This document shows, piece after piece, positions 42,314-51,069 of a DNA stretch of 64,000 bases. This stretch comes from CAIXSC01 sp046349915 (GTDB lineage: Bacteria; Planctomycetota; Planctomycetia; Pirellulales; Pirellulaceae), in NCBI GenBank assembly GCA_046349915.1, contig JAXMBL010000004.1:124001-188000 (forward strand), in the 5' to 3' direction. The translations under genes and the position numbers were made by a program. The stretch's first letter is position 1; every line of letters starts with the position of its first letter. The notes beneath the pieces are model-generated. The model was not told where the DNA came from. It saw nothing but the letters and a program-made list of their open reading frames with translations, and made no database searches.

Positions 42314-43407
42314 GCAGGACAAAGGGGAGAGTAATGGCGGCGATGAGCAAGTTTGGGAATGGGCGATGGGAGTGTCGTAGCGAGGTTGTCGAGCCCGAGC
42401 GAGCTGGGAAGGAGGCGTGGTTGAACAGGTTGCTTCGAATTGCAATTGCGATTGCCGCCCTGTTCGTTTCGCCGCCCATGACTTCTTCCGAGGCGGCCGA
42501 AGGTAAAGCGGCGGACGCTAAGGTGGCGGGCCATCGAGTGGTTCTGCAAGGAAATGGCAAGTTAGCCATCGTCGACTCGCGGGGGGATGTGGAATGGGAG
42601 ATGCCCTGGGGTGGCATTCATGACATTCACGTGCTCGCGAATGGCCACATTCTGGTCCAGCAAGGTGCGGCCAAAGTGGTTGAGATCGATCCTAAGGCGA
42701 AGAAGGTCGTGTGGACTTACGATAGTGCGACGAGCCTTGGTAACGCGGGTCGACGAGTGGAAGTGCATGCCTTCCAGCCGCTCGAGGAAGGACGCATGCT
42801 GATTGCCGAATCGGGGCCGGCCCGGCTGATAGAGATTGATCGGGAAGGAAATCTCCTTCACGCGATACCGTTGACGGTTCGTAAGCCGAACGCTCATCAC
42901 GACACACGACTGGCGAGGAAACTTGCGAGCGGCACGTATTTGGTTTGTCATGAGGCGGATGGAGTGGTGCGTGAATACGACAAGAACGGCAAGATAGTGT
43001 GGGAATACGAAGTGCCGCTCTTCGAAAAGGCGCCCAAGGGAGGGCATGGGCCCGAAGCCTGGGGAAATCAATTGTTTGCGGCCGTACGTTTGGCAAATGG
43101 GAATACGTTGATCGCGACAGGTAATGGTCATGGAGTGTTGGAGGTCAACCCGGAAAGACAAATCGTTTGGCGGCTGACGCAGAATGAGTTGCCGGGAATC
43201 GTCCTCGCTTGGGTGACCACTTTGGAGGTGTTGCCCAACGGCCATTATGTGATTGGCAATTGCCACGCCGGTCCGGGACAGCCATTGCTGGTGGAAATTG
43301 ATCCGCCGACGAAGCAGGTCGTGTGGCGGTTCGATCAGTTCGATCGCTGGGGAAACTCGGTGTCGAATAGCCAACTGCTGGACATTGACGGAGAGGTCCG
43401 ACGATGA
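42310..43407 (+). CDS. Exported beta-propeller (PQQ-like) protein
   Basis: 365 residues. The GTG at 42310 overlaps the preceding stop (GTGA). ATGs at 42334 and 42343 behind GGGGAG are alternative starts, and the mature protein is unchanged. A signal peptide or anchor is in residues 38-56 (LLRIAIAIAALFVSPPMTSS). The rest is about six repeated blades with a W-aromatic end, such as GDVEWEMPWGGIHDIHVLAN, KVVWTYDSATSLG, GKIVWEYEVPLF and QIVWRLTQNELPG; each blade ends with a Val-Trp pair as in PQQ-like propellers. There is no heme site. The role is unknown. Confidence 0.78.
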   Translation: MSRTKGRVMAAMSKFGNGRWECRSEVVEPERAGKEAWLNRLLRIAIAIAALFVSPPMTSSEAAEGKAADAKVAGHRVVLQGNGKLAIVDSRGDVEWEMPWGGIHDIHVLANGHILVQQGAAKVVEIDPKAKKVVWTYDSATSLGNAGRRVEVHAFQPLEEGRMLIAESGPARLIEIDREGNLLHAIPLTVRKPNAHHDTRLARKLASGTYLVCHEADGVVREYDKNGKIVWEYEVPLFEKAPKGGHGPEAWGNQLFAAVRLANGNTLIATGNGHGVLEVNPERQIVWRLTQNELPGIVLAWVTTLEVLPNGHYVIGNCHAGPGQPLLVEIDPPTKQVVWRFDQFDRWGNSVSNSQLLDIDGEVRR

Positions 43408-43618
43408 GTGTTCGAATCGGAGTAGTTGCTGAAACAGTGCGGTTGCCGAATCAGAGGGCCAGTTTTTGGTCGTGATCACTTGCCTTTGGACAGGACAGTG
43501 CGAAGAATGACCTCGACCTAGCAGGAGGCTGAAGCGCGCCATCGCTTCGTCAGCGCTTCGTCAGTGAACGACAAATCGTGGGGACTTCCAACCTTTTTTC
43601 AAAAGGAGGGCCCACGGT

Positions 43619-44893
43619 ATGGCGTCAGCGATCCGTAAGTCTTTGGTCGACCCGACCGAAGTAGGTGTCTATCATTGCGCGAGCCATTGTGTGCGTCGCG
43701 GCAATGTCCAGGGTCGGGACACGGTTAGTGGACTCGACCGTACGCATCGTTCTCACTGGATACAGAATCGGCTGGCGTCTCTCGCCAGCGTGTTTGCCGT
43801 GGAAGTGCTCGACTACGGCTTGATCGACAACTCGCTGCATACCCTGTTGCGAATTCGGCCCGATGTCACGATCGGCTGGTCGGACGAAGAGGTGGTGCGG
43901 CGTTGGATTCAGTTGAATCGCCGTCGTCTGCAATTGAAGCGGGAGCGTCTCTCCCGTAAGCGGCTCGACAAGCTGTTGGCGGATGGGGAGCGAGTGTCCG
44001 AGTTCCGGAAGCGGCTGAGTGACTTGAGTTGGTTCATGATCATGTTGAAGGAGCCGATTGCTCGGGAGGCGAATCGGGAGGATGGCGTCTCGGGGCATTT
44101 TTTCGGCGAGCGTTATTGGTGTCGACGTTGCTGGACGATCGAGGAGGCGATGCAAGCAATGCTGTTTAGCCATACCAGTCCGGTGCGAGCGGGGTTGGCA
44201 ACGACGCCGGAGACGGCCGAATTCTCTTCGTATCGGGATCGGTTGGAGGATCAGCGAGCCACGTTCGTTACGAGTGGAGAGTTTGCAGCAGGTTTATGCA
44301 GAAGTCCGAGCGAAGCGAGAAATCGAGAGGTGAGCGATAACGCGAGCATAGGTCATGTGGAAGTTGAAGCGGGCCGACGAGTGGAGCGGGAGGAATCGCC
44401 TGCCGCGAGTGATGACCGAGGGAAGGCTCAACGGCGAGCGGCCTTTTTGGCGCCGCTGCGGCTGGAAGGGGTGGGGCTGGCCGGGCCGGGTTTTGATGAA
44501 GCGGCCGCAGGTCGCCGGCTCACCAACGACGGCTATCTCAACATCACTCTGAACCAGTACAGCGACGTGATCGCCGTATGTCGGCAATCTGCTGATTCTG
44601 GTTCATTGGCCTCAGAAGGGGCGGAGCGAGAGACCACCGAGCGAGCAGGCGATAGGGATCGCTTGCCAGATGGCGAGCGTGGTCGTGCGGACAGCGCTGG
44701 CGAATATGGACCGCCGGGTGACGAGTCGGGCCGATGGCGTGCTTCGATTCCGTCCGAGTTACCGGTGGAGTTGGAGCGGATGGGTTTTGATCGAGTGCGT
44801 TGGGCCGAGTCGTATCGGCGTAATGCTCGTCGGTTCGACCGATTGACTCGCAAGTCGGACTCGCTACGCCGGGACTTCCATCAGCGGTTGTAG
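43619..44893 (+). CDS. IS200-like (Y1/RAYT-type) transposase-like protein with altered HUH motif
   Basis: A 424-residue protein with a strong AAAGGAGG ribosome-binding site nine bases before its ATG. The first 200 residues match the planctomycete IS200-like transposase family: VGVYHCASHCVRRG, WIQNRLASLASVFAVEVLDY, LRIRPDVTIGWSDEEVVRRW and YWCRRCWTIEEAMQAMLFSH. The HUH motif that is normally NHLH reads NSLH here (IDNSLHTLLR), so one metal-binding His is lost and nicking activity is doubtful. The C-terminal 200 residues are Arg/Glu-rich. No terminal repeats flank it. Intact, well-translated and catalytically altered, it may be domesticated. Family is clear, activity is not. Confidence 0.8.
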   Translation: MASAIRKSLVDPTEVGVYHCASHCVRRGNVQGRDTVSGLDRTHRSHWIQNRLASLASVFAVEVLDYGLIDNSLHTLLRIRPDVTIGWSDEEVVRRWIQLNRRRLQLKRERLSRKRLDKLLADGERVSEFRKRLSDLSWFMIMLKEPIAREANREDGVSGHFFGERYWCRRCWTIEEAMQAMLFSHTSPVRAGLATTPETAEFSSYRDRLEDQRATFVTSGEFAAGLCRSPSEARNREVSDNASIGHVEVEAGRRVEREESPAASDDRGKAQRRAAFLAPLRLEGVGLAGPGFDEAAAGRRLTNDGYLNITLNQYSDVIAVCRQSADSGSLASEGAERETTERAGDRDRLPDGERGRADSAGEYGPPGDESGRWRASIPSELPVELERMGFDRVRWAESYRRNARRFDRLTRKSDSLRRDFHQRL

Positions 44894-45796
44894 GTCGCTG
44901 ATGGCTCGTTCAAGTATTCGGACCGAGGCGAGGTAGAGAGTGTGCTGATGGGAGTGGCGGGATCGCCGAGTCAGCACTCTTGAGACCGGTAAGCCGATCG
45001 ACGAGTTGGGGCGAGGAACTGGGGAGCTGGGAGCTGGCGAACGTTGAGTATCGGCGAGAGTTGACGCCGATGACGGGGCGGGTGCGCGCTGAGGCAGGGA
45101 ATTGGCCTGCAAGCTGAGCTTCACTGTCTCTTGCATCTAAATGAAGGTCGGCCGAAAGAGCCCCAAAAACCAGAAGGTGGTTCTTTCCAGCTTCGCTATT
45201 CTGTGCGATCTGCGCAAAGCCTCGCGTCCCGGGTGTGACTCGAATCGAAACCGATGTCGCACCTATTCCCCTTAGACTGTCTGAAATCGCAAGGGGAGAC
45301 CGATGCCGCTGAGACATAGACTGTCTGAAAAAGAGTCCCAACTGTGGGAGGGGGTAGCTGGAACTGCCTCAAGTTCGAAGCCGAGGAGAAGATCGCCGCG
45401 TTGGCGACCCGTTGTGCACAACTTCTGGACCTCATCAGTCAGCAGTCCAACCGGTTGCTTCAGACCGGAGATCGCGAGGTCGTGGGCGTCGCGCCGATCA
45501 ATCGCGGCTCGAGAACCTGGAAGGAGCAGCTATTTTCCTACATGCGGAAGCTGCTCACAATCCTGAGCACGCCAATCAAGAATGACGTGCTCTGGAGCAC
45601 TGAAAAGATCGACCCAGGTCAACCCTGAGACGACCCGGCGTCCTCGACGCACCCTCGACTCGACGATCCCTTGCCAGGTTGTGTCCCCACAAAGCCTCAC
45701 TCCGTTTCGTCCTCGCCAAATCTCCACGCAATAAGTATTTACGATCGGAGCAAAAGCCTGTACCGTAACGTAGTGATTTTCGTTCAGCGAGGTGAT
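44894..45796. other. 900-bp region mostly without confident genes
   Basis: This holds a direct repeat of AGACTGTCTGAAA at 45274 and 45317, and one weak plus-strand frame at 45344. The sequence around 44900-45250 has no coding signal that I trust on either strand. The repeated motif could mark old insertion ends. It separates the Y1 transposase-like gene from the small protein at 45797. Confidence 0.45.
45344..45628 (+). CDS. Possible small gene or gene fragment
   Basis: An open frame of 94 codons (GTG at 45344) whose codon third positions are G/C-rich, as in the real genes around it. The product has a helical amphipathic stretch (KIAALATRCAQLLDLISQQS) and a Trp/Lys-rich tail. I do not recognise it. 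It follows a repeated motif (AGACTGTCTGAAA) and has no ribosome-binding site, so it may be the remnant of a larger gene. Low confidence. Confidence 0.28.
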   Translation: MGGGSWNCLKFEAEEKIAALATRCAQLLDLISQQSNRLLQTGDREVVGVAPINRGSRTWKEQLFSYMRKLLTILSTPIKNDVLWSTEKIDPGQP

Positions 45797-46168
45797 ATGG
45801 CCAAGACAAAGCTGCGGTTTCCCGACCGGAAGATCTCGGACACATTCTTGCAGTTCGCTGAGCCGTTGCTGGAATCCATGGGCCCGAATTTGTCCGAGGC
45901 TCAGATGGAGCAGCCGCTCAAGATTGCGTGGACCGTCTGGAACGCGGTCGTGTATTCCGAAGTCGCCCAGAACAACCGCATGCTCGAATTGCTGCGGACA
46001 TCGCTGGATCAGGCCCCTGAAGTCAAGGTCATCGTCGAGGCGCTGATCGAGCGCAAGCGGACACTCTTTGACGACGACGACCGGCTGATCGGCGAATACG
46101 AGCTATTCCACAAGGACGGAGAAGTGCGGCTTCGCGCGGAGGCTCGCGCCCCCAGAACCAAGTCCTGA
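45797..46168 (+). CDS. Small conserved-looking hypothetical protein
   Basis: 123 residues from the ATG at 45797, which has GAGGTG about seven bases upstream; the 42 codons in frame before it are not protein-like. The sequence begins MAKTKLRFPDRKISDTFLQF and continues with helices (SEAQMEQPLKIAWTVWNAVV) and a C-terminal block of Asp and Arg (FDDDDRLIGEYELFHKDGEV). No known domain is recognised. It is likely cytoplasmic, with a balanced, evidently folded composition. A solitary copy of the MITE end lies 15 bp behind its stop, so it may have been carried by or adjacent to mobile sequence. Confidence 0.62.
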   Translation: MAKTKLRFPDRKISDTFLQFAEPLLESMGPNLSEAQMEQPLKIAWTVWNAVVYSEVAQNNRMLELLRTSLDQAPEVKVIVEALIERKRTLFDDDDRLIGEYELFHKDGEVRLRAEARAPRTKS

Positions 46169-46182
46169 AATGTGGCAGGGCC

Positions 46183-46214
46183 GCCGGACGAAAAAACTAC
46201 CAGCAGACCTACTC
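46183..46214. mobile_element. Solitary end of the MITE-like element
   Basis: GCCGGACG, an A-run and CTACCAGCAGACC here match 27 consecutive bases of the inverted repeat of the element at 21592 (with the six-A version). The sequence then diverges and no opposite end is visible within this region, so it is a solo or truncated copy. It sits between convergent genes, 15 bp after one stop and 94 bp before the other. Confidence 0.65.
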
Positions 46215-46307
46215 GACGTTGCCGTTGGCATGACGCTTAGGCATCACTTCCGAGCAGACCTTCGGTAGTGCGAACGTATGACGCTCGGCTGGACAACGTA
46301 GTGGCGA

Positions 46308-48065
46308 CTACGGTTGCGGCACCATCGCGGGCACCCAGTAGGCTTGGGCGAACGTGAGCAGGCCGACCAGTCCCGCCAGCACCAAACTGTGCCAGAAAAC
46401 GAAGCGTAGGATCTTGCCTTCTTCGCCCGTCTGCTCCGTGGCCACGGCGGCCACCACGATACTCTGGGCGTCGATCATCTTGCCCATGACGCCTCCGGTG
46501 CTGTTCGAACCCACAATCAACAAAGGATTCAGGTTGAGCTGTTCCGCGGTGATTCGTTGGAGACTGCCGAAGAGTGCGTTCGAGGAAGTGTCCGAACCCG
46601 TCAACGCGACCCCCAGCCAACCCAAGAGAGGCGCGAAAAACGGATACCAGTAGCCTGTCTTGGTGAACGCGAGCCCCAAGGTCGCATCACTTCCGCAGTA
46701 CTTCGTGGTGAATGCGAGCGCCAGCATGCAGGCGATGGTCAAGAGCGCCCAACGCATCTTGACCACGGTCTCCAGAAACTCTCGCCCAAACACCGCTGGT
46801 GGAATTCTCAACCAAACGGCCGTCAGGATCGCAGCCAAGAAAATGCCAGTACCAGTCGTCGAGAGCCAATTCAGTTCATACACCGCTTTCTCCGGGTCAT
46901 CCGCCCGTGTTTGACCTTCGCGCACGACGGCGACCGGGCTAGTGCGATAGACCGACCCATGCAAGCTCGGCACGTTCCATGAAAACCGTGAAACCGAGGC
47001 CAAGAAATTGCGACGATCAGCCGTCCCGCCATTCAGGAAGGTCTTGAAGTCAGGCCAACCCCAAAGAAAAACCATGAGCGACAAGATGGCCCACGGCCCC
47101 CAAGCTCGCACCAGCGGTCCAGGCGTCAGCGGTTCCTCGGACGGCGATCCAGAATTGGCGGGGGATTCGGGCATGGATGAGGATTTGGGCACGGCGGCAA
47201 CCGAATCTGACTTCGCTTGATCGCTGTGGTCTTCTCCCGCGAACCGCCACACATCCTTGGGCTGCCAGAACCTCAAGAAAATCGTCAGTGAGACCATGGA
47301 GCCAACCCCACCCACAACATCGACCAGCGCGGGGCCATGGTAATTCGCCATCACGAACTGCAATCCCGCGAAACTCCCGCCACTCACCAGAATCGCGGGC
47401 CAGCAGCCCACCACGCCTCGCCAGCCCGACATCAGCGCGATCAACCACACGGGAATGATCAACGACAAGAGCGGGAGTTGACGACCCGCCACTTGGCTCA
47501 ACGCCATTTCATCCAGCCCCGAGATTTTGGCGAGCGTGATGATCGGCGTGCCCAAGGCGCCGAAAGCAACCGGTGCGGTGTTGGCCAACAGAGCCAAACC
47601 GGCGGCGTAGAGCGGCGAAAAGCCGATGCCGATCAGCAGGGCGGCTGAAATGGCGACCGGTGTTCCAAAGCCCGCGGCCCCCTCGATGAAGCTGCCAAAT
47701 GAGAACGCGATCAACAACGCTTGCATACGCCGGTCAGGCGACAACGAGACGACGGACCGCTTCACTACTTCAAACTGCCCCGCATTGACCGTCAAGCGAA
47801 ACAGAAAGACGGCGGCCAGCACGATCCAGCCAATCGGCAACAGCCCGAAGCCTGCACCGTAAAGTGCGGCGGCGCCCGCCGCCGCCGCCGGCATCCCGTA
47901 GCCCCAAACGGCAATGACCAGCGACACCGCCAAACCCGCAATGGCGGCTCGATGGGCAGACACCTCGGCGACGAGCAGGCCCAGTAGAACCACGATCGGC
48001 GTTGCCGCCATCAAGGTCGACAGCCACGGCATGCCGAGCGGATCGTAAACCTGTGTCCATTCCAT
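46308..48065 (-). CDS. lctP: L-lactate permease family transporter
   Basis: 585 residues from the ATG at 48065, where GGAGAA lies nine bases upstream; the frame upstream overlaps the divergent lipoprotein gene. It is a multi-pass inner-membrane carrier with twelve or more hydrophobic segments. Family hallmarks are SFGSFIEGAAGFGTPVAISA and LLANTAPVAFGALGTPIITL, and the C-terminal LFGSLQRITAEQLNLNPLLI and NSTGGVMGKMIDAQSIVVAA. LctP/LldP takes up lactate, and often glycolate, with protons. A hydrophilic loop of about 70 residues in the middle is acidic and proline-rich. No lactate dehydrogenase gene is beside it. Confidence 0.92.
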   Translation of the reverse strand: MEWTQVYDPLGMPWLSTLMAATPIVVLLGLLVAEVSAHRAAIAGLAVSLVIAVWGYGMPAAAAGAAALYGAGFGLLPIGWIVLAAVFLFRLTVNAGQFEVVKRSVVSLSPDRRMQALLIAFSFGSFIEGAAGFGTPVAISAALLIGIGFSPLYAAGLALLANTAPVAFGALGTPIITLAKISGLDEMALSQVAGRQLPLLSLIIPVWLIALMSGWRGVVGCWPAILVSGGSFAGLQFVMANYHGPALVDVVGGVGSMVSLTIFLRFWQPKDVWRFAGEDHSDQAKSDSVAAVPKSSSMPESPANSGSPSEEPLTPGPLVRAWGPWAILSLMVFLWGWPDFKTFLNGGTADRRNFLASVSRFSWNVPSLHGSVYRTSPVAVVREGQTRADDPEKAVYELNWLSTTGTGIFLAAILTAVWLRIPPAVFGREFLETVVKMRWALLTIACMLALAFTTKYCGSDATLGLAFTKTGYWYPFFAPLLGWLGVALTGSDTSSNALFGSLQRITAEQLNLNPLLIVGSNSTGGVMGKMIDAQSIVVAAVATEQTGEEGKILRFVFWHSLVLAGLVGLLTFAQAYWVPAMVPQP

Positions 48066-48267
48066 AAGTTCTGTTCTCCGGTCGACTTGCTGACGCGCAC
48101 CCAGCCTCGTGTTTCCGACCATTCTCAAAAAAAGGGGCCGGTTGCCTAGCTGTCTGACCTTGCGGGTTGTAGCGATTTTCTCGATTCCGCCGACTTTTTG
48201 GCCGATATCCCTCGCATAGCCATTCGTGCCGCCGCGCACGAAGTTCGTATTGGACAAGGACTCGGCC

Positions 48268-48879
48268 ATGCCAAAGACGATGCTGCGTGGATTGCCGCTA
48301 CTGGCAGTCCTTTTGATTTCCTCCACCGGCTGCTGCGTCCACCGGATGGGAGGTCCCTACGATAGTTGCAGTCACAACTCCAATGTCGGCGTGCGACCCT
48401 GGGAGATGGGGAAGTGCGGCGGTTGCAGCACCTGCGGGTCTCGTGAATCACTTGGAGACGTCGCGTCTTGCCGCTGGGGTTGCGGCGAGATCTATTGGGA
48501 TGAGTGGTTAAGCGAACCGCCCGACTGTTGCGATCCGTGCGATGAATGTGGAAACTGGGCGGGACCGCAAAGCTGCTGCCGCGGGGGAAAACTGGCGGGA
48601 ATCTGGTCCTCTCTATGGGGTTGCCGTGGCGAGCCGTGTAGCGATGGCGAGTGCTGTGCATCGCGCGGCGGCTGGTGTGGTCACGAAGGCGGAAGTAGCT
48701 GCGTTGATGGCGCCGACATGAACAGTCCGTTCGTGGATGAAGTCGAGTCGCCGCCTCAACCCGCGGACCCTGCTCCCGCCCCTGCTCCGAACCCTGCTGA
48801 AAAACCGAATCCCAAAGCCAAACGGCCAGCGCGTCCGTACCATCCCAGTTACACTCGCCCCGCCGTCTATCAACGGTAA
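48268..48879 (+). CDS. Cys-rich lipoprotein
   Basis: 203 residues from the ATG at 48268, with AAGGA about eight bases upstream. A lipoprotein signal ends in ISSTGC, so Cys is probably lipidated and the protein anchored in a membrane. The mature part carries over 20 cysteines in groups (GGCSTCGS, CCDPCDECGN, GECCASRGGW), and the C-terminal 50 residues are a Pro/Ala/Lys-rich tail. There is no recognised fold; disulfides or metal binding are likely. The next gene, ribD, begins at the base after its TAA, so the two are probably translated from one mRNA. It diverges from the lactate permease across about 200 bp. Confidence 0.75.
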   Translation: MPKTMLRGLPLLAVLLISSTGCCVHRMGGPYDSCSHNSNVGVRPWEMGKCGGCSTCGSRESLGDVASCRWGCGEIYWDEWLSEPPDCCDPCDECGNWAGPQSCCRGGKLAGIWSSLWGCRGEPCSDGECCASRGGWCGHEGGSSCVDGADMNSPFVDEVESPPQPADPAPAPAPNPAEKPNPKAKRPARPYHPSYTRPAVYQR

Positions 48880-49977
48880 ATGTTCACCGAACTCGACTTT
48901 CTGAGCATGCGTCGCGCCCTCGAACTGGCAAATCGAGGGCGTGGTTCGGTCGAGCCTAACCCACTCGTGGGTTGTGTGATTGTCCGTGAATCGCAGATCG
49001 TGGGTGAAGGCTGGCATGGTCGCTACGGCGGCCCGCATGCCGAAGTCGAGGCCCTGCGAGCGGCCGGCGCCAATGCTCAAGGCGCCACCTTGTACGTGAC
49101 GCTCGAACCGTGCTGCCACTTCGGCAAAACTCCCCCCTGTACCCGAGCGGTCATTGCCGCGGGGATCAAGCGAGTTATCGTCGCTCAACGAGATCCTTTT
49201 CCCGCGGTCGACGGCGGCGGCATCCGCGAGCTTGAGGCGGCGGGGATCGAAGTCCTGGTGGGGCTCTGCAACGACGAAGCCCGGCGCCAGACTGCCCCCT
49301 ATCGCAAGCTTCTCTCGATGGGCCGCCCGTGGGTGATCGCCAAATGGGCCATGTCGCTCGATGGACGAATTGCCACGCGTACGGGCGACAGTCGCTGGAT
49401 TTCCAACGAGCAGTCGCGGCTAACCGTTCATGAACTCCGCGGGCAAGTCGACGCGGTCATTGTGGGGCGAGGAACGCTGGCGATGGACGACCCACTGCTC
49501 AGCGCCAGGCCTCCCGGCCCGCGCCTTGCCGCTCGAGTGGTCCTGGATCGTGAGGCACGTTCGCCCTTGAATCGACAACTCTTCACGTCGCCCGATCAAG
49601 GACCAGTCATTGTGGTGACGGGTCCGCATGCGTCGTCGGAACGAAAGATCGCTCTGCGACAGATCGGTTGCGAAGTCTTGGAACTCGACCAACACGATTC
49701 ATCCCCTTGGCTCGCCGCCTTGCTCGACGATTTTGGCCGCCGACGCTGGACGAATGTGCTGATCGAAGGTGGTGGTCGAGTGCTGGGCTCGTTCTTCGAC
49801 GCTCAATTGATCGATGAGGCCCGAGTCTATGTGGCGCCCAAAGTCATCGGCGGCGCCGACGCACCTGGACCCGTGGCGGGAGTCGGACGAGATCGCATGG
49901 CGGATGCCCTCACGTGGCCGCATGTACGTATCGACTCGCTGGCGGGCGACGTTCGCATTATCGCTCAACGAGAGTGA
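48880..49977 (+). CDS. ribD: Bifunctional riboflavin biosynthesis deaminase/reductase
   Basis: 365 residues. The N-terminal deaminase domain carries the zinc site H53-A-E55 (GPHAEVEALR) with C78 and C87 (LEPCCHFGKTPPCTRAV). The C-terminal reductase domain starts with VIAKWAMSLDGRIAT and has SRWISNEQSR and NVLIEGGGRVLGSFF. It performs the deamination and reduction steps from the 2,5-diamino pyrimidinone towards lumazine precursors. The start ATG follows directly on the TAA of the lipoprotein gene without any spacing; no ribosome-binding site of its own is apparent, so it is likely coupled. No other rib gene is in the window. Confidence 0.95.
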   Translation: MFTELDFLSMRRALELANRGRGSVEPNPLVGCVIVRESQIVGEGWHGRYGGPHAEVEALRAAGANAQGATLYVTLEPCCHFGKTPPCTRAVIAAGIKRVIVAQRDPFPAVDGGGIRELEAAGIEVLVGLCNDEARRQTAPYRKLLSMGRPWVIAKWAMSLDGRIATRTGDSRWISNEQSRLTVHELRGQVDAVIVGRGTLAMDDPLLSARPPGPRLAARVVLDREARSPLNRQLFTSPDQGPVIVVTGPHASSERKIALRQIGCEVLELDQHDSSPWLAALLDDFGRRRWTNVLIEGGGRVLGSFFDAQLIDEARVYVAPKVIGGADAPGPVAGVGRDRMADALTWPHVRIDSLAGDVRIIAQRE

Positions 49978-50062
49978 CTTGCCCGCCTGGGCGACCCTCC
50001 GACTATACTAAGGGGGTGCCGTGGGCTGCTGGTTGCCCGCGGAGCTACGGAGGAAAGTGTCG

Positions 50063-51058
50063 ATGCTGAATGCCGATCCCGCTCAATCTCATGTTGCCAA
50101 GACGCTGGCCCATACCAGTCCATTAATCTCGTGTCGGTTCGACCCCACGGGACGCTTTGTGTTTGCCGGCGCCGAGGACAACCGAGTTTGGCGCTGGGAG
50201 ATCGAGTCAGGCGCCAAAGTGGAACTGACGGGACACGACAGTTGGGTCCGCAGTCTGGGGTTCTCGACCAATGGCGAGGTGATTGTGACTGGCGGCTACG
50301 ACGGGCGACTCGTTTGGTGGCCGGCGCTTGTCGATAAGCCTGCCCCGGCGCGAACGGTCGAGGCTCATCAAGGCTGGATTCGCGCCCTATCGGTCAGTCC
50401 CGACGGTCAGTGGGTGGCGACCTGCGGCAACGATCGACACGTCAAGATTTGGCAGATGTCCGATGGAATGCTCGTGCGCGACCTGACGGGCCACGAGTCC
50501 CACGTGTACAACGTGGCATTCCATCCCAACGGAAAAGAACTCGTCTCAGGCGATCTCAAGTCGCAATATATTCACTGGGATGCGACGACCGGCGAAGTGA
50601 AGCGAAAGTTCGCGATCCCTGCTCTCCATAAATATGACGCCGGCTTCTTGGCCGATATTGGGGGAGCTCATAGCATGGCGTTCGGTCGGGATGGTAAGTT
50701 GCTCGCCTGTGGTGGGATCACTAATGTCACGAATGCGTTCGCGGGCGTTGGCAATCCCGCCATCGTCCTCTGGGATTGGGAGGCGAACAAGGAAGTGGTC
50801 ATGCATCTGACCAAAGGCAATATTAATGGCGTTGCTTGGGGAACCATCGTGCATCCCGATGGTTTTACGATCGGCGCGACGGGCGGCGGTGGCGGCGGGC
50901 ATCTGTTCTTCTGGAAATTTGACCAGAAGAACGAGTTCCATACGCTCAACTTGGGCAACACGGCTCGCGACTTGGCGATGCATCCGGATGGCGTTAGGCT
51001 CGCCACCGCTCACTTCGACAAGCAACTGCGAGTGATCAAAATGGGACCGAAGGGGTAG
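50063..51058 (+). CDS. WD40-repeat protein
   Basis: 331 residues from the ATG at 50063, preceded by GGAGGAAA at eight bases; the frame is open further upstream to a GTG. Six or seven WD40 blades are visible (LTGHDSWVRSLGFSTNGEVI, VEAHQGWIRALSVSPDGQWV, LTGHESHVYNVAFHPNGKEL) with a glycine-rich loop (GATGGGGGGHLFFW) in the sixth. There is no signal peptide, so it is probably cytoplasmic. WD40 proteins of this type are common in planctomycetes and serve as binding platforms; the partner is unknown. It lies 11 bp before the Gfo/Idh/MocA gene. Confidence 0.86.
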   Translation: MLNADPAQSHVAKTLAHTSPLISCRFDPTGRFVFAGAEDNRVWRWEIESGAKVELTGHDSWVRSLGFSTNGEVIVTGGYDGRLVWWPALVDKPAPARTVEAHQGWIRALSVSPDGQWVATCGNDRHVKIWQMSDGMLVRDLTGHESHVYNVAFHPNGKELVSGDLKSQYIHWDATTGEVKRKFAIPALHKYDAGFLADIGGAHSMAFGRDGKLLACGGITNVTNAFAGVGNPAIVLWDWEANKEVVMHLTKGNINGVAWGTIVHPDGFTIGATGGGGGGHLFFWKFDQKNEFHTLNLGNTARDLAMHPDGVRLATAHFDKQLRVIKMGPKG

Positions 51059-51069
51059 AGCGTCGGCGT

